A stretch of 64,000 nt of DNA from an uncultured Collinsella sp. (GCA_902470765.1 CABRHW010000010.1:1-64000); one strand, 5' to 3'; shown: positions 39,278-49,005, numbered from the stretch's first letter. The notes: generated by a model not told the origin, from the sequence alone. Numbers and translations are program-made.

Positions 39278-41590
39278 ATGGCTGGTAATCACTTTAAGGG
39301 CAGCGATAGCGGCCGTCCTGCAGTTCCGCCGCGTCCGAACGGGGCTGGTAAGGCCGGCACGCCGGGCGGCGCTGGACAGGGCGGTTCCGGTAAGCGCGTG
39401 TCCCCGGGCGAGACGGCGATGTTTACCGCTCTGTACGAGCAGTCTCAAAAGGCAAAAAAGACCGGCCGTGCAAGAGGGAATGTCTTTGCGGGCGGTGCAA
39501 CCTCCGCGTCGCAGCCGAGCGGGGCTCCTTCGGCACCTGCGAACAACGCAGGTGCTGCCAACGCCGCGAATGCTGCCGGCAACGTTAATGCCGGCAAGGC
39601 CGCCAACAATACTTCCTCTGCCGGTGGCGCGGGGCTTACGGGTAACCTTGGCACGATCTACACCGGCGCCTCCGAGACTGGCACGTTCGCCCGCCTGGAT
39701 GATAGCGGTGCCGAGTTTGCGGGCTCGGGATCCAAGGAAGATTATTACGATTTTGGCTTGAACTACGGTAGCGACGCTTCGTCGAGTTCGACCTCTGACG
39801 GTCTGGTCCGTCATCGCCATCGCAAGGGCGAGGGCAAGAAGCGTCACACTGGCGCCATTATTGCCGCTGTAGTCGCGGTGCTTCTCGTTGCGCTTGGCGC
39901 AAGCGGCTTTATGCTGCTTAACTCGGCAAAGACCGTAAAGAGCGAAGCGAAGGAGGCTGTCGAGATCGTCGGTGGCCTTAAGGACAAGGTCACGTCGGGC
40001 GATTTTTCGACGCTGCCTGACGACGCGAAGAAGATCGATGAGCTCTGCGACAGCATGAAGGCGGAGACCTCGAGCCCGCTGTGGACGGCGGCTTCGTTTA
40101 TCCCGGTGTATGGCAGCGACATCAATGCGGCCCGCACCATGATCGACGCCCTGTCCGATGTCTCGAGCAATGCGCTGGTTCCCATGGCCGATAACCTTTC
40201 GCAGGCCACGCCCGGCAAGCTGTTTCAGGACGGCATGATTAACGTGTCCGCGCTGCAGGCGGTCGCCGATTCGCTTTCCAGCAGCTCGAAGGTGTTCAAG
40301 AGCGCCAACGAGAAGATCCAGGGCATTGGCGATACTCATATTTCCCAGGTGACCGAGCTGGTCGATAAGGCCAAGGACGGCTTTGCCACCCTCAACGGCG
40401 CGGTTGACGCGGCGGAGAAGGTCGCCCCCGTCCTTCCCCAGATGCTCGGCGCCAACGGCCAGACGCGCAACTACCTTATGTACGCCATGAACAACGTCGA
40501 GATTCGTGCCTGCGGCGGCTTTGGCGGTTCGCAGGGCCTGATTTCGGTCACCGACGGCCAGATGTCGATTGGCGAGTTTGTTCCATGTATTGCGCTTGGC
40601 AAAGACGAGGCGGTTGAGAGCGTCGACGAAGAGGACGAGGCACTGTTTGGCGACCACAGTAACCTGTACAACTCTGGTAACGCGTATTCGCCCGATTGGC
40701 CCCGCAACTCGCAGCGTGTCGCCGCGCTGTGGAAGTCCCAGTATGGGCAGGACGTTGACGGCGTCGTGGGTATCGACCCGGTGTTCCTGCAGTATCTGCT
40801 GGGCCTCGTCGGTAATGTCTCGCTGCCCGACGGAACGGTTGTCGACGGCACCAACGCCGCAAAGGTCCTCATGCACGATGTGTACTGGAACTATCCGGTC
40901 GAGGAGTCTGACGGCATCTTTGCATCCGTCGCCAGCGCTGCCTTCGACAAGATCCTTGGCGGTATCGGCGATGTCGATGTTACGAAGCTTGTCAGCGCCG
41001 TTGAGCGCGGTGCCGAAGAGGGCCGCCTGATCGCGTGGATGAAAAACGATGACGAGCAGAACGCTATCAAGCAGATGAACATCGACGCCTCGCTGCCCGA
41101 TCCGGATGACCCGAGTGAAGATCCCGTTGCTGGTGTCTACTTTAACAACCTGAGCTTCTCCAAGCTCGACTGGTACCTGAATGCCGATACGCAGATTGGC
41201 CAGGGCGTCAAGAACGGTGACGGCACGTGCTCGTATCGCATCACCGTTACCCTGACGAACATCATGACGCAGGAGGAGGCAGGCAAGCTGCCCGACTACG
41301 TCGCGGCGAGCGCACCCGATGCAGCGCGCGACGACGAGCGTCTGAATGTCTCGTTGTTTGCACCGACGGGCGGCAACATTACTGATCTGACCGTCGAGGG
41401 CACCCAGTTTGGTCTTGGCGCCGCTACGTGGCATGGAATCCCCTTCTATTCGGGCACCGTTGACCTGCATGCTGGCGAGACGACGACGATCACATATACG
41501 CTGACCACGTCGGCCGAGGCGGGGGACAAGCCGCTTACGCTGCGTCAGACTCCTACATGCCAGGCGGCTCGCGACAGCGCGTCGGCGTAG
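39278..41590 (+). CDS. DUF4012-domain membrane-anchored protein
   Basis: This 770-residue protein has a low-complexity cytoplasmic N-terminus (Gly/Ala/Asn/Ser/Pro-rich, about 1-160). A basic stretch R-H-R-H-R-K precedes a single membrane helix near 190-212, and a large exported C-terminal part follows. The DUF4012 core is marked by Y-L-M-Y-A-M-N-N-V-E-I-R and G-G-F-G-G-S near residue 405. The family is found in Actinobacteria and other Gram-positives and is thought to act at the cell surface, possibly linked to polysaccharide. Its biochemical role is unknown. The ATG follows GAGGA. glmM follows but behind a hairpin, so co-transcription is uncertain. Confidence 0.85.
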   Translation: MAGNHFKGSDSGRPAVPPRPNGAGKAGTPGGAGQGGSGKRVSPGETAMFTALYEQSQKAKKTGRARGNVFAGGATSASQPSGAPSAPANNAGAANAANAAGNVNAGKAANNTSSAGGAGLTGNLGTIYTGASETGTFARLDDSGAEFAGSGSKEDYYDFGLNYGSDASSSSTSDGLVRHRHRKGEGKKRHTGAIIAAVVAVLLVALGASGFMLLNSAKTVKSEAKEAVEIVGGLKDKVTSGDFSTLPDDAKKIDELCDSMKAETSSPLWTAASFIPVYGSDINAARTMIDALSDVSSNALVPMADNLSQATPGKLFQDGMINVSALQAVADSLSSSSKVFKSANEKIQGIGDTHISQVTELVDKAKDGFATLNGAVDAAEKVAPVLPQMLGANGQTRNYLMYAMNNVEIRACGGFGGSQGLISVTDGQMSIGEFVPCIALGKDEAVESVDEEDEALFGDHSNLYNSGNAYSPDWPRNSQRVAALWKSQYGQDVDGVVGIDPVFLQYLLGLVGNVSLPDGTVVDGTNAAKVLMHDVYWNYPVEESDGIFASVASAAFDKILGGIGDVDVTKLVSAVERGAEEGRLIAWMKNDDEQNAIKQMNIDASLPDPDDPSEDPVAGVYFNNLSFSKLDWYLNADTQIGQGVKNGDGTCSYRITVTLTNIMTQEEAGKLPDYVAASAPDAARDDERLNVSLFAPTGGNITDLTVEGTQFGLGAATWHGIPFYSGTVDLHAGETTTITYTLTTSAEAGDKPLTLRQTPTCQAARDSASA

Positions 41591-41627
41591 GATTTTTCTG
41601 GTAGCGCAGATAATCGAGTACCATTTT

Positions 41628-41660
41628 GGGGCGGACAGGCAATCTGTTCGCCCCTATTTT
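41628..41660 (+). terminator. Terminator between DUF4012 gene and glmM
   Basis: GGGGCGGACAG pairs with CTGTTCGCCCC around GCAAT, followed by TATTTT. A TACCAT box lies just upstream (41619-41624), so the hairpin could alternatively lie at the start of the glmM transcript. Confidence 0.7.
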
Positions 41661-41673
41661 GTAAGGAGAGCGC

Positions 41674-43005
41674 ATGAAGTACTTTGGCACCGACGGCTTT
41701 CGCGGTGAGGCCAACGTTGGGCTGACGGTAGAGCACGCTTATAAGATTGGCCGTTTTGTGGGCTGGTATTACGGCGCCAACCGCGAGCGCAAGGCGCGCG
41801 TCATCGTGGGCAAGGACACACGTCGCTCGAGTTATATGTTCGAGGCGGCGCTGGTGAGTGGCCTGGTCGCGAGCGGTGCGGACGCCTATATGCTGCACGT
41901 GATCCCCACGCCGGGCGTAGCGCATCAGACCGTGGAAGGCTGCTTCGATTGCGGCATCATGATCAGCGCGAGCCACAACCCGTTTTGCGATAACGGCATT
42001 AAGCTCGTCAACAGCGACGGTTTTAAGATGGACGAGGACGTACTGGAGCTCATCGAGGACTACATCGATGGCAAGAGCGAGGTGCCGTTGGCCACGGGCA
42101 ACCACATCGGCGCCACGGTGGACTACATGCAGGGGCGCAACCGCTATATCGCCTCGCTCATTGCGAGTTCGAATTTTTCGCTACAGGGCGTCAAGATCGG
42201 TCTCGACTGCGCCAACGGCTCGGCGTCCTCGGTGGCCAAGCCGGTGTTCGACGCGCTGGGCGCCGACGTGCGCGTGATCAACGCCGCGCCCGATGGCTTT
42301 AACATCAACGTCGACTGCGGCTCCACGCATATGGAGCGCCTGCAGCGCCACGTGGTGGAGCAAGGCCTGGACGTGGGTTTTGCCTATGACGGCGATGCCG
42401 ACCGCTGCCTGGCCGTGGATGAGCGCGGTCGCGTGGTAGACGGCGACCAGATCCTGTACGTGTGCGGCGTGTATCTGAACAAGCACGGTCGCCTTTCGGG
42501 CGGTACCGTGGTGCCGACGATCGCCAGCAACTTTGGTCTGGTCAAGTCGCTGGAGCTTGCCGGACTGAGCGCCGTGACCAGCGGCGTGGGCGACCGTCAC
42601 GTGTATGCCAAGATGCGCGAGGGCGGCTACAGCCTGGGCGGCGAGCAGACGGGCCATACGATCTTTGGCGATATCGAGCGCACGGGCGACGGCATTATGA
42701 CCTCGCTGCGCGTGATGGAAGTGATTCGTGCCGAGCGCGAGACGCTCTCGCAGCTCACGGCTCCGTGCAAGCTGCTGCCGCAGGCGCAGGTTGCCGTGCG
42801 CGTAGCGGATAAGGACGCCGCGCTCGAGAACATGGGCGTGCAGAACGCCATCGCCGAGGCCGAGACTGCGCTGGCAGGCGAGGGCCGCGTGCTCGTGCGC
42901 AAAAGTGGAACCGAGTCGGTGATTCGCGTTTTGGCCGAAGCGCCCGACCAAGCATCCGCCGATGCTGCCATGAAGCGCATCGCCAACGCGCTCGAGGCTC
43001 TGTAG
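41674..43005 (+). CDS. glmM: Phosphoglucosamine mutase GlmM
   Basis: GlmM interconverts glucosamine 6-phosphate and glucosamine 1-phosphate on the way to UDP-GlcNAc and peptidoglycan. The 443 residues show the substrate loop Y-F-G-T-D-G-F-R-G at the N-terminus. The phosphoserine S100 is in I-S-A-S-H-N-P, metal-binding D-G-D-A-D-R is near residue 240, the sugar-binding loop is G-E-Q-T-G-H-T, and the phosphate loop R-K-S-G-T-E-S is near residue 408. The length is standard. The ATG follows AAGGAGAG. It is followed by a family A palindrome. The product could also feed hexosamine pools touched by the SIS enzymes, but there is no direct link. Confidence 0.95.
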   Translation: MKYFGTDGFRGEANVGLTVEHAYKIGRFVGWYYGANRERKARVIVGKDTRRSSYMFEAALVSGLVASGADAYMLHVIPTPGVAHQTVEGCFDCGIMISASHNPFCDNGIKLVNSDGFKMDEDVLELIEDYIDGKSEVPLATGNHIGATVDYMQGRNRYIASLIASSNFSLQGVKIGLDCANGSASSVAKPVFDALGADVRVINAAPDGFNINVDCGSTHMERLQRHVVEQGLDVGFAYDGDADRCLAVDERGRVVDGDQILYVCGVYLNKHGRLSGGTVVPTIASNFGLVKSLELAGLSAVTSGVGDRHVYAKMREGGYSLGGEQTGHTIFGDIERTGDGIMTSLRVMEVIRAERETLSQLTAPCKLLPQAQVAVRVADKDAALENMGVQNAIAEAETALAGEGRVLVRKSGTESVIRVLAEAPDQASADAAMKRIANALEAL

Positions 43006-43035
43006 TTACGCGGTTTTACCAAACCGCGTAACTGC

Positions 43036-43152
43036 TCGACGCTGCAAACGCCCCTAAGCGGCAATCTGACGTTCAATTTCAAGGGCGCGACCAGAAGGTC
43101 AGCGCCCTTTCATTTCACGTCACCTTGCTCGCTTAGGGTCGTTTTCGCTGAC
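43036..43152. repeat. Intergenic palindrome family A, copy A2
   Basis: The outer arms are nearly identical to A1 (CGCCCCTAAGCGGCAATC left; CTTGCTCGCTTAGGG right). The centre is replaced by a different hairpin, AGGGCGC with GCGCCCT. It lies between convergent glmM and the M32 gene. Confidence 0.75.
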
Positions 43153-43210
43153 GTTGCCAAGACATTGGCGTCAACATAGTTGGCGTTGGCGATGGCGTGC
43201 TGGTCAGTCC

Positions 43211-44785
43211 TTACAGCTCGTACAGTGTGGTGAACTTGTCCTGCAGGTAGCTGCAGTAGTAGCGGGCGTCAAAGGCCATGCCGCAGGCGCCCTTGATGAG
43301 TTCCGGCGCGTCTTTGGCGCGGCCCCACTGCCAAATGTGCTCGCCCAGCCAGGTGCGGACGGGTGCCAGGTCGCCGCTTGCACAGGCACCGTTGAGGTCG
43401 ACGCCGTCGCGGCACATGGCCGGCACAAACATGGCATCGTAGGCGCTGCCCAGCGCGTACGTGGGGAAGTAACCAAACGAGCCGCCGCTCCAGTGCGTGT
43501 CCTGCAGGCAGCCACGTGCGTCGTCGGGAACGGGAATGCCCAGGTACTCGTCCATAAAGCGATTCCAAAGCGCGGGGATGTCCTTGGCCGTGGCCTCGCC
43601 GGCAAACAGCATGCGCTCAATCTGGTAGCGCACCATAATATGCAGCGGGTAGGTGAGCTCGTCGGCCTCGGTGCGGATCAGCGACGGCTGCGCAATGTTC
43701 ACGGCGCGGTAGAGCGTGTCCTCGTCCACGTCGCCGTAGGCCTCGGGCGCGTGACGGCGCAGCACCTGCAGCAGCGGTCCCATAAAGGCGCGGCTGCGGC
43801 CCACGGTGTTCTCAAAGAAGCGGCTCTGGCTCTCGTGGATGCCCATGGAGGTGCCGCCCTCCAGGCACGTGCGCGCATAGGCGGGATTGACGCCTAGCTC
43901 GTAGGCGGCGTGTCCTGCCTCGTGGATGATGCTGTAGACGTTGGAGATGCAGTCGTCCTCGTAGATGTGCGTTGCGATGCGTGCGTCGCCCACCGAGAAG
44001 CCCTCGCTAAACGGATGCTCGGTAAAGGCGAGCGTGGTGTCGTCCAGGTCCAGGCCGACGAGCTTCATAAGGTCAAAGCTCATGGCGCGCTGGGCGGCCT
44101 CAGGCACGCGGGCGTGCAAAAAGTCGGCAGCGGGCTGCTGGCCGCGCTCGCCAATGGCATGCACGAGCGGTACGACCGTGGCCTTGACCTCGTCGCAAAA
44201 CGCGTCGAAGCTCTTGGCGGAAAGGCCACGCTCGTACTGGTCGAGCCAAACATCGTATGGGTCGCGCTTGGGGTCCATGAGCTCGGCCTGATGCTTAAGT
44301 TGGGCGACGATTCTATCTACATAGGGCTCAAAGCTCGCCCAGTCATTGGCCGTCTTGGCCTTGTGCCACACGGCGTCGGCCTCGCAGGTGAGCCTGGTCC
44401 AGGCCTCAGCCTCCTCGGTGGGAATGACGCTTGCCTCACGCTGGTCGCGGCCGAGCACGCGGATCTCGTCGAGCAGCTGCGGGTCGTCGATCTTGCCGCC
44501 GGCGATGGTCTCGCGTGCCAGCGAGCGCACAAGCTCGACAGACTTTTTGCTGGTCAGGAGCTTGTGATGTTCACCGGCAAGGGTGCCCATGGCATCGGCG
44601 CGCGCTGCGGCGCCGTTGGCGGGGGCAATGGTCGCGCCGTCAAACTCGGCAATCTTGAGCAGGTACTCACGAGTCGACAGCTTGCCTTCGAGCTTGCGGA
44701 TTTTTTTGACGGCCTTATCGACCTTCATGCCTTTGGATGTCTTGCCCGCTGCAGGCTCGGCCTTCTTATCGAGTTTCTTTCCCAT
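43211..44785 (-). CDS. M32-family metallocarboxypeptidase
   Basis: This 524-residue zinc carboxypeptidase removes C-terminal residues from peptides. The active-site motif is H288-E-A-G-H292 in S-I-I-H-E-A-G-H-A-A-Y-E. The third metal ligand lies in G-I-H-E-S-Q-S-R-F-F-E-N, and a C-terminal Y-F-P-T-Y-A-L-G segment is typical of M32. The length agrees with the family. A Lys-rich N-terminal extension of about 25 residues precedes the fold. The minus-strand ATG follows AAGGAT. It is divergent from the T-box leader of pheST and ends against palindrome A2. Together with the M16C enzyme it suggests active peptide use. Confidence 0.93.
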   Translation of the reverse strand: MGKKLDKKAEPAAGKTSKGMKVDKAVKKIRKLEGKLSTREYLLKIAEFDGATIAPANGAAARADAMGTLAGEHHKLLTSKKSVELVRSLARETIAGGKIDDPQLLDEIRVLGRDQREASVIPTEEAEAWTRLTCEADAVWHKAKTANDWASFEPYVDRIVAQLKHQAELMDPKRDPYDVWLDQYERGLSAKSFDAFCDEVKATVVPLVHAIGERGQQPAADFLHARVPEAAQRAMSFDLMKLVGLDLDDTTLAFTEHPFSEGFSVGDARIATHIYEDDCISNVYSIIHEAGHAAYELGVNPAYARTCLEGGTSMGIHESQSRFFENTVGRSRAFMGPLLQVLRRHAPEAYGDVDEDTLYRAVNIAQPSLIRTEADELTYPLHIMVRYQIERMLFAGEATAKDIPALWNRFMDEYLGIPVPDDARGCLQDTHWSGGSFGYFPTYALGSAYDAMFVPAMCRDGVDLNGACASGDLAPVRTWLGEHIWQWGRAKDAPELIKGACGMAFDARYYCSYLQDKFTTLYEL

Positions 44786-44919
44786 ACCATATCCTTGATC
44801 TCGTGAGCCGAGCGCTTCGGGTGGGCGCGCGGCCAGTTTGCACAGCTACCTGCCTTGTACCCAGCACGAACAAAACGGAACGCGGCGATACGCCCACACA
44901 ATGTGGTATCCTGTAGCCC

Positions 44920-45204
44920 AATGCGTTGACGGAGAGGGTTTTGCCCGCCGCGTCGCCGGCAAGAGAGGGAAGGTCATGGGCTGCGAGCCTTCCTGCGGTG
45001 ACAAGGGCCAAGCGTTCACTCCCGAGCAGCGACCTCAACGGGCACGCGGCCAGCGGCGGCGAAGCCCCAGTAGGGAAGCCGTGAGCCTCGCGACAAGGGG
45101 CACAGAGTGGGCGCGGCGGGCCAGACATCCGCCGGGTCAAACAAGGTGGTACCGCGGAATTCAACCGTCCTTGGGCAATGCACATGCCCGAGGGCGGTTT
45201 TTTT
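44920..45204 (+). ncRNA. T-box leader (tRNA-Phe-responsive) of pheST
   Basis: The leader carries the conserved T-box AAGGTGGTACCGCGG at 45143-45157, followed by an intrinsic terminator. In that terminator CCGTCCTTGGGCA (45165-45177) pairs with TGCCCGAGGGCGG (45185-45197), with seven T at 45198-45204. Binding of uncharged tRNA to the T-box would favour the antiterminator. A TTC triplet at 44990-44992 in the 5' stem region is the likely Phe specifier. The 5' boundary is approximate, from a possible TATCCT -10 at 44907-44912. Confidence 0.9.
45165..45204 (+). terminator. T-box regulated terminator
   Basis: GC-rich stem 45165-45177 with 45185-45197, followed by seven T. It is mutually exclusive with the T-box antiterminator. 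Confidence 0.9.
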
Positions 45205-45290
45205 ATTACCGAACCGGGCCGCGTTTTCACAACGCCAGACGGTGGCAGCCGCCTCGGCAAACGGAGAGCGCGAGAGACGAAAGGGAAGAC

Positions 45291-46367
45291 ATGAGTCTGA
45301 TTGATGATCTGGTCAAACTCGAGGAAGAGGCCAAGGAGCTCGTCGCAGGCGCCGACGACGCAGCCAAGCTCGAGGCTGCGCGCGTTGAGCTGCTCGGTCG
45401 CAAGGGTCGTATCACCGGCTTGATGCGCATGATGGGCAAGCTCGCCCCCGAGGATCGTCCCGTAATGGGCAAGCGCGCCAACGAGATGCGCCAGCTGATC
45501 GAGGGCATGCTCGACGAGCGAAACACCGAGATGAAGGCTGCCGCCCTCAAGCGCGCACTCGAGCACGACGCCGTCGACATCACGCTGCCGGGCATCCGTC
45601 CGCAGATCGGCCACCAGCACCTGATCAAGCAGATCATCGAGGAGGCCGAGGACATCTTCTGCGGCATCGGCTACACCGTCGAGTCCGGTCCCATGGTCGA
45701 CACCTCCTACTACAACTTCACCGCGCTCAACGCCCCTATGGATCACCCGAGCCGCTCGGCCCGCGATACCTTCTACGTGGTCGACAATAACCCCGGCAGC
45801 GTCGCGCACCCCGAGGCCCACGCCCACGGCGAGTCCGACGTGCTGCTGCGCACCCAGACCTCGGGCGTGCAGATCCACACCATGGAGTCGCAGAAGCCGC
45901 CCATCTACATGATTTGCCCGGGCACCGTCTACCGTCCCGACACGGCCGATGCCTGCCACCTTCCGCAGTTCAACCAGATCGAGGGCCTGGTCGTCGACGA
46001 GGGCATCACCTTTGGCGACCTGAAGGGCACGCTCGACTACTTTGTTAAGTGCATGTTTGGCGAGGATCGCAAGACGCGTTACCGCCCGCACTTCTTCCCC
46101 TTCACCGAGCCCAGCTGCGAGGTGGACGTGAGCTGCCACGTGTGCGGCGGCAAGGGCTGCAACTTCTGCAAGCACAGCGGCTGGATCGAGATCTTGGGCT
46201 GCGGCATGGTCGACCCCAACGTCCTGATCAACTGCGGCATCGACCCCGAGAAGTACACCGGCTTCGCCTTTGGTATTGGCGCCGAGCGCGTCGCGGCCCT
46301 GCGCTACGACCTGCCGGACCTCAGAACGCTCATGACAGGCGATATGCGTTTCCTGAATCAGTTCTAG
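45291..46367 (+). CDS. pheS: Phenylalanyl-tRNA synthetase alpha subunit
   Basis: PheS is the catalytic subunit of the (alpha-beta)2 enzyme that charges tRNA-Phe. The 358 residues begin with a coiled-coil tRNA-binding arm (about 1-90). The class II core follows with H-P-S-R-S-A-R-D-T-F-Y (motif 2 region), R-T-Q-T-S-G-V-Q and F-T-E-P-S-C-E-V. It ends G-F-A-F-G-I-G-A-E-R, motif 3. A C-x-x-C-G-G-K-G-C-N-F-C cluster near residue 284 is the extra metal-like insertion found in many bacterial PheS. ATG 45291 follows AAGGGAAG and lies after the T-box terminator. Confidence 0.97.
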   Translation: MSLIDDLVKLEEEAKELVAGADDAAKLEAARVELLGRKGRITGLMRMMGKLAPEDRPVMGKRANEMRQLIEGMLDERNTEMKAAALKRALEHDAVDITLPGIRPQIGHQHLIKQIIEEAEDIFCGIGYTVESGPMVDTSYYNFTALNAPMDHPSRSARDTFYVVDNNPGSVAHPEAHAHGESDVLLRTQTSGVQIHTMESQKPPIYMICPGTVYRPDTADACHLPQFNQIEGLVVDEGITFGDLKGTLDYFVKCMFGEDRKTRYRPHFFPFTEPSCEVDVSCHVCGGKGCNFCKHSGWIEILGCGMVDPNVLINCGIDPEKYTGFAFGIGAERVAALRYDLPDLRTLMTGDMRFLNQF

Positions 46368-46470
46368 GCTGCGGCTTGCCCAAGCACGGCACCTCGGCGC
46401 TCATTCGTCGCTTGCGTACCAAAGTACGCGGCGCTCCTCTTTCGGGCCGATCTGCCGCACTTGGGCAACC
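46368..46470. repeat. Intergenic palindrome family A, copy A3
   Basis: Between pheS and pheT, TTGCCCAAG pairs with CTTGGGCAA and the centre is GCGTACCAAAGTACGC, flanked by CATTCGTCG and CTCCTCTTTC as in A1. The outer arms differ from A1. It sits inside what is presumably one operon. Confidence 0.75.
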
Positions 46471-46551
46471 CTCGCTTTGTAAGGAATGTTCACAAAGTTG
46501 AAGTTTCCACCTGCATCTCTTCGCAGGCTTTCAGTATGAAAGGAGAGCTAG

Positions 46552-49005
46552 ATGCGTGTTTCTTACGACTGGCTCAAGACCATGATCGATATTCCGGAGG
46601 ATCCCAAGACCCTTTCGGACGAATATATCCGTACCGGCACCGAGGTCGAGGCGATCGACACCGTGGGCGAGTCCTTCGACCACGTGGTGACCGCCAAGGT
46701 GCTCACCAAGACCCCGCACCCCGATAGCGACCACATGTATGTGTGCTCGGTCGACGTGGGTGACAAGAACCTCGATGCCGACGGCAATCCCGCTCCGCTG
46801 CAGATCGTCTGCGGCGCGCAGAACTTCGAGGCCGGCGACCACATCGTCACGGCCATGATCGGCGCAGTTCTGCCCGGCGACGTCAAGATCAAGAAGAGCA
46901 AGCTTCGCGGCGTCGTGTCCATGGGCATGAACTGTTCCGCACGCGAGCTCGGCCTGGGCGGCGACCACTCCGGCATTATGATCCTGCCCGAGGATACGCC
47001 CTGCGGCATGCCGTTTGCCGAGTATGTGGGCTCGAGCGACACCGTGCTCGACTGCGAGATCACGCCCAACCGCCCCGACTGCCTGTCCATGATTGGCATG
47101 GCCCGCGAGACCGGTGCCATCTTCGACCGCGATTTCCACGTTGAGCTGCCCGTCATCAAGGCGGAGACCGGCCGCGCGACCGACGACGAGCTTTCGGTCG
47201 AGATTGCCGACGAGGGCCTGTGCGACCGCTATGTCGCCCGCATCGTGCGCAACGTGAAGGTCGGCCCGTCGCCCGACTGGATGGTCAAGCGCCTTAACGC
47301 CCTGGGCGTGCGCCCGCACAACAACATCGTCGACATCACCAACTATGTGATGATGCTCACCGGTCAGCCGCTGCACGCCTTTGACCTCGACACCTTTGCC
47401 GAGCGCGATGGCCATCGCCGCGTGGTGGTTCGCGCCGCCCAACAGGACGAGAAGTTTACGACCCTCGACGGCGAGGAGCGCGTGCTCGACGCCGGCATGG
47501 GCCTCATCACCGACGGCGAGCGTCCCGTGGCGCTGGCCGGCGTTATGGGCGGCATGGATTCCGAGATCGAGGACGATACCGTTGACGTGATGGTCGAGAG
47601 CGCCTGCTTCAACGCCGGCCGCACCTCGCACACCAGCCGCGACCTGTCGCTGATCTCTGACGCCTCCATTCGCTTTGAGCGCCAGGTCGACGAGACCGGC
47701 TGCGTGGATGTCGCCAACGTCACGTGCGCGCTCATCGAGGAGATCGCCGACGGCGAGGTCGCTCCCGGCTATGTCGACGTGTTCCCCGCGCCCAAGAGCA
47801 TCGACAGCATCAAGCTGCGCTTGGCCCGCGTGCATGCCATCTGCGGTGCCGACATCGAGCCCGACTTTATCGAGCGTTCGCTCACCCGTCTGGGCTGCAC
47901 CGTCGAGCGCGACGGCGAGGACTTCATGGTCACGCCGCCGAGCTTCCGTCCCGACCTGCCGCGTGAGATCGACCTGATCGAGGAGGTCCTGCGCCTGTGG
48001 GGCATGGGCCGCGTGACGGCGACCATCCCGGCTGCCAAGAACCACATCGGCGGCCTGACCCGCGAGCAGAAGCTCACCCGCAAGGTCGGCGAGATCCTGC
48101 GCGCCTGTGGCCTCAACGAGACTACGACCTTTGGCTTTGCCGCCCCGGGCGACCTGGAGAAGATCGGTATGTCCACCGAGGGCCGCGGCTGCCCCGTGGT
48201 TCTCATGAACCCGCTGGTGGCCGAGCAGACCGAGATGCGCCGCTCGCTGCTGCCGGGTCTGCTGCAGTCTGTGGCCTACAACGAGGCCCACGGCACGCCT
48301 AACGTGCATCTGTACGAGGTCGGCAGCCTGTTCCACGGTCGCGAGAATGCCAGCCTGCCCAAGGAGACCAAGTCCGTGGCGGGTGTGCTCTCGGGCCAGT
48401 GGAGCGAGCAGTCTTGGAACATGAAGTACCGCAAGCTGCGTTTCTTCTTTGGCAAGGGCATTGTCGAGGAGCTGCTCGCCCAGCTGCGCATCGAGAAGGT
48501 CCGCTTCCGTCCCGTCGAGGGCGAGGGCTATGCCTTTTTGCAGCCGGGCCGTGCGGCTGAGGTTCTGTCCGGCGGCACCGTGCTGGGCTGGGTCGGCGAG
48601 ATTCACCCCGAGGCGCGCGAGGCTATGGGCATTGACGAGGTTGTCGTTGCCTTTGAGCTCGATCTGGACAAGCTGATCAAGGGCGCCCGCAATCAGGAGA
48701 ACTACCGTGAGTTCTCGCAGTACCCGGCCGTTGAGCACGACCTTGCTATCGTGGTCGACAACACTGTGACCTGCGAGGATCTTGAGCGTCTTATTACGAG
48801 TGCCGGCGGCAAGCTGCTCGAGGGCGTGCGCCTGTTCGATGTCTACCGCGATCCCATCCGCATCGGAGCGGGCAAAAAGTCCATGGCCTTTGCGCTTACG
48901 TATCGCTCCGACGACCACACGCTTACCAGCGAAGAGGTCGAGAAAGCGCACCAGAAGATTGTCACCAAGGTGTGCAAGGGCGTAAACGGCGAGGTCCGCT
49001 CGTAA
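46552..49005 (+). CDS. pheT: Phenylalanyl-tRNA synthetase beta subunit
   Basis: PheT is the large subunit that binds tRNA-Phe and edits mischarged Tyr. The 817 residues show an N-terminal tRNA-binding OB domain (about 40-150; P-H-P-D-S-D-H-M, V-C-G-A-Q-N-F). The B3/B4 editing domain includes R-P-H-N-N-I-V-D-I-T-N-Y-V and A-L-A-G-V-M-G-G. The B5 domain and a catalytic-like core follow, with a C-terminal ferredoxin-fold anticodon-binding domain (F-S-Q-Y-P-A-V-E-H-D-L-A). The length is standard. The ATG follows AAAGGAGA. It is separated from pheS by palindrome A3 but is presumably under the same T-box. Confidence 0.97.
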   Translation: MRVSYDWLKTMIDIPEDPKTLSDEYIRTGTEVEAIDTVGESFDHVVTAKVLTKTPHPDSDHMYVCSVDVGDKNLDADGNPAPLQIVCGAQNFEAGDHIVTAMIGAVLPGDVKIKKSKLRGVVSMGMNCSARELGLGGDHSGIMILPEDTPCGMPFAEYVGSSDTVLDCEITPNRPDCLSMIGMARETGAIFDRDFHVELPVIKAETGRATDDELSVEIADEGLCDRYVARIVRNVKVGPSPDWMVKRLNALGVRPHNNIVDITNYVMMLTGQPLHAFDLDTFAERDGHRRVVVRAAQQDEKFTTLDGEERVLDAGMGLITDGERPVALAGVMGGMDSEIEDDTVDVMVESACFNAGRTSHTSRDLSLISDASIRFERQVDETGCVDVANVTCALIEEIADGEVAPGYVDVFPAPKSIDSIKLRLARVHAICGADIEPDFIERSLTRLGCTVERDGEDFMVTPPSFRPDLPREIDLIEEVLRLWGMGRVTATIPAAKNHIGGLTREQKLTRKVGEILRACGLNETTTFGFAAPGDLEKIGMSTEGRGCPVVLMNPLVAEQTEMRRSLLPGLLQSVAYNEAHGTPNVHLYEVGSLFHGRENASLPKETKSVAGVLSGQWSEQSWNMKYRKLRFFFGKGIVEELLAQLRIEKVRFRPVEGEGYAFLQPGRAAEVLSGGTVLGWVGEIHPEAREAMGIDEVVVAFELDLDKLIKGARNQENYREFSQYPAVEHDLAIVVDNTVTCEDLERLITSAGGKLLEGVRLFDVYRDPIRIGAGKKSMAFALTYRSDDHTLTSEEVEKAHQKIVTKVCKGVNGEVRS

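Noticed and set aside
39248..41470. Antisense frame opposite the DUF4012 gene
   Set aside because: No family resemblance or ribosome site. The + strand gene has a membrane helix and DUF4012 motifs.
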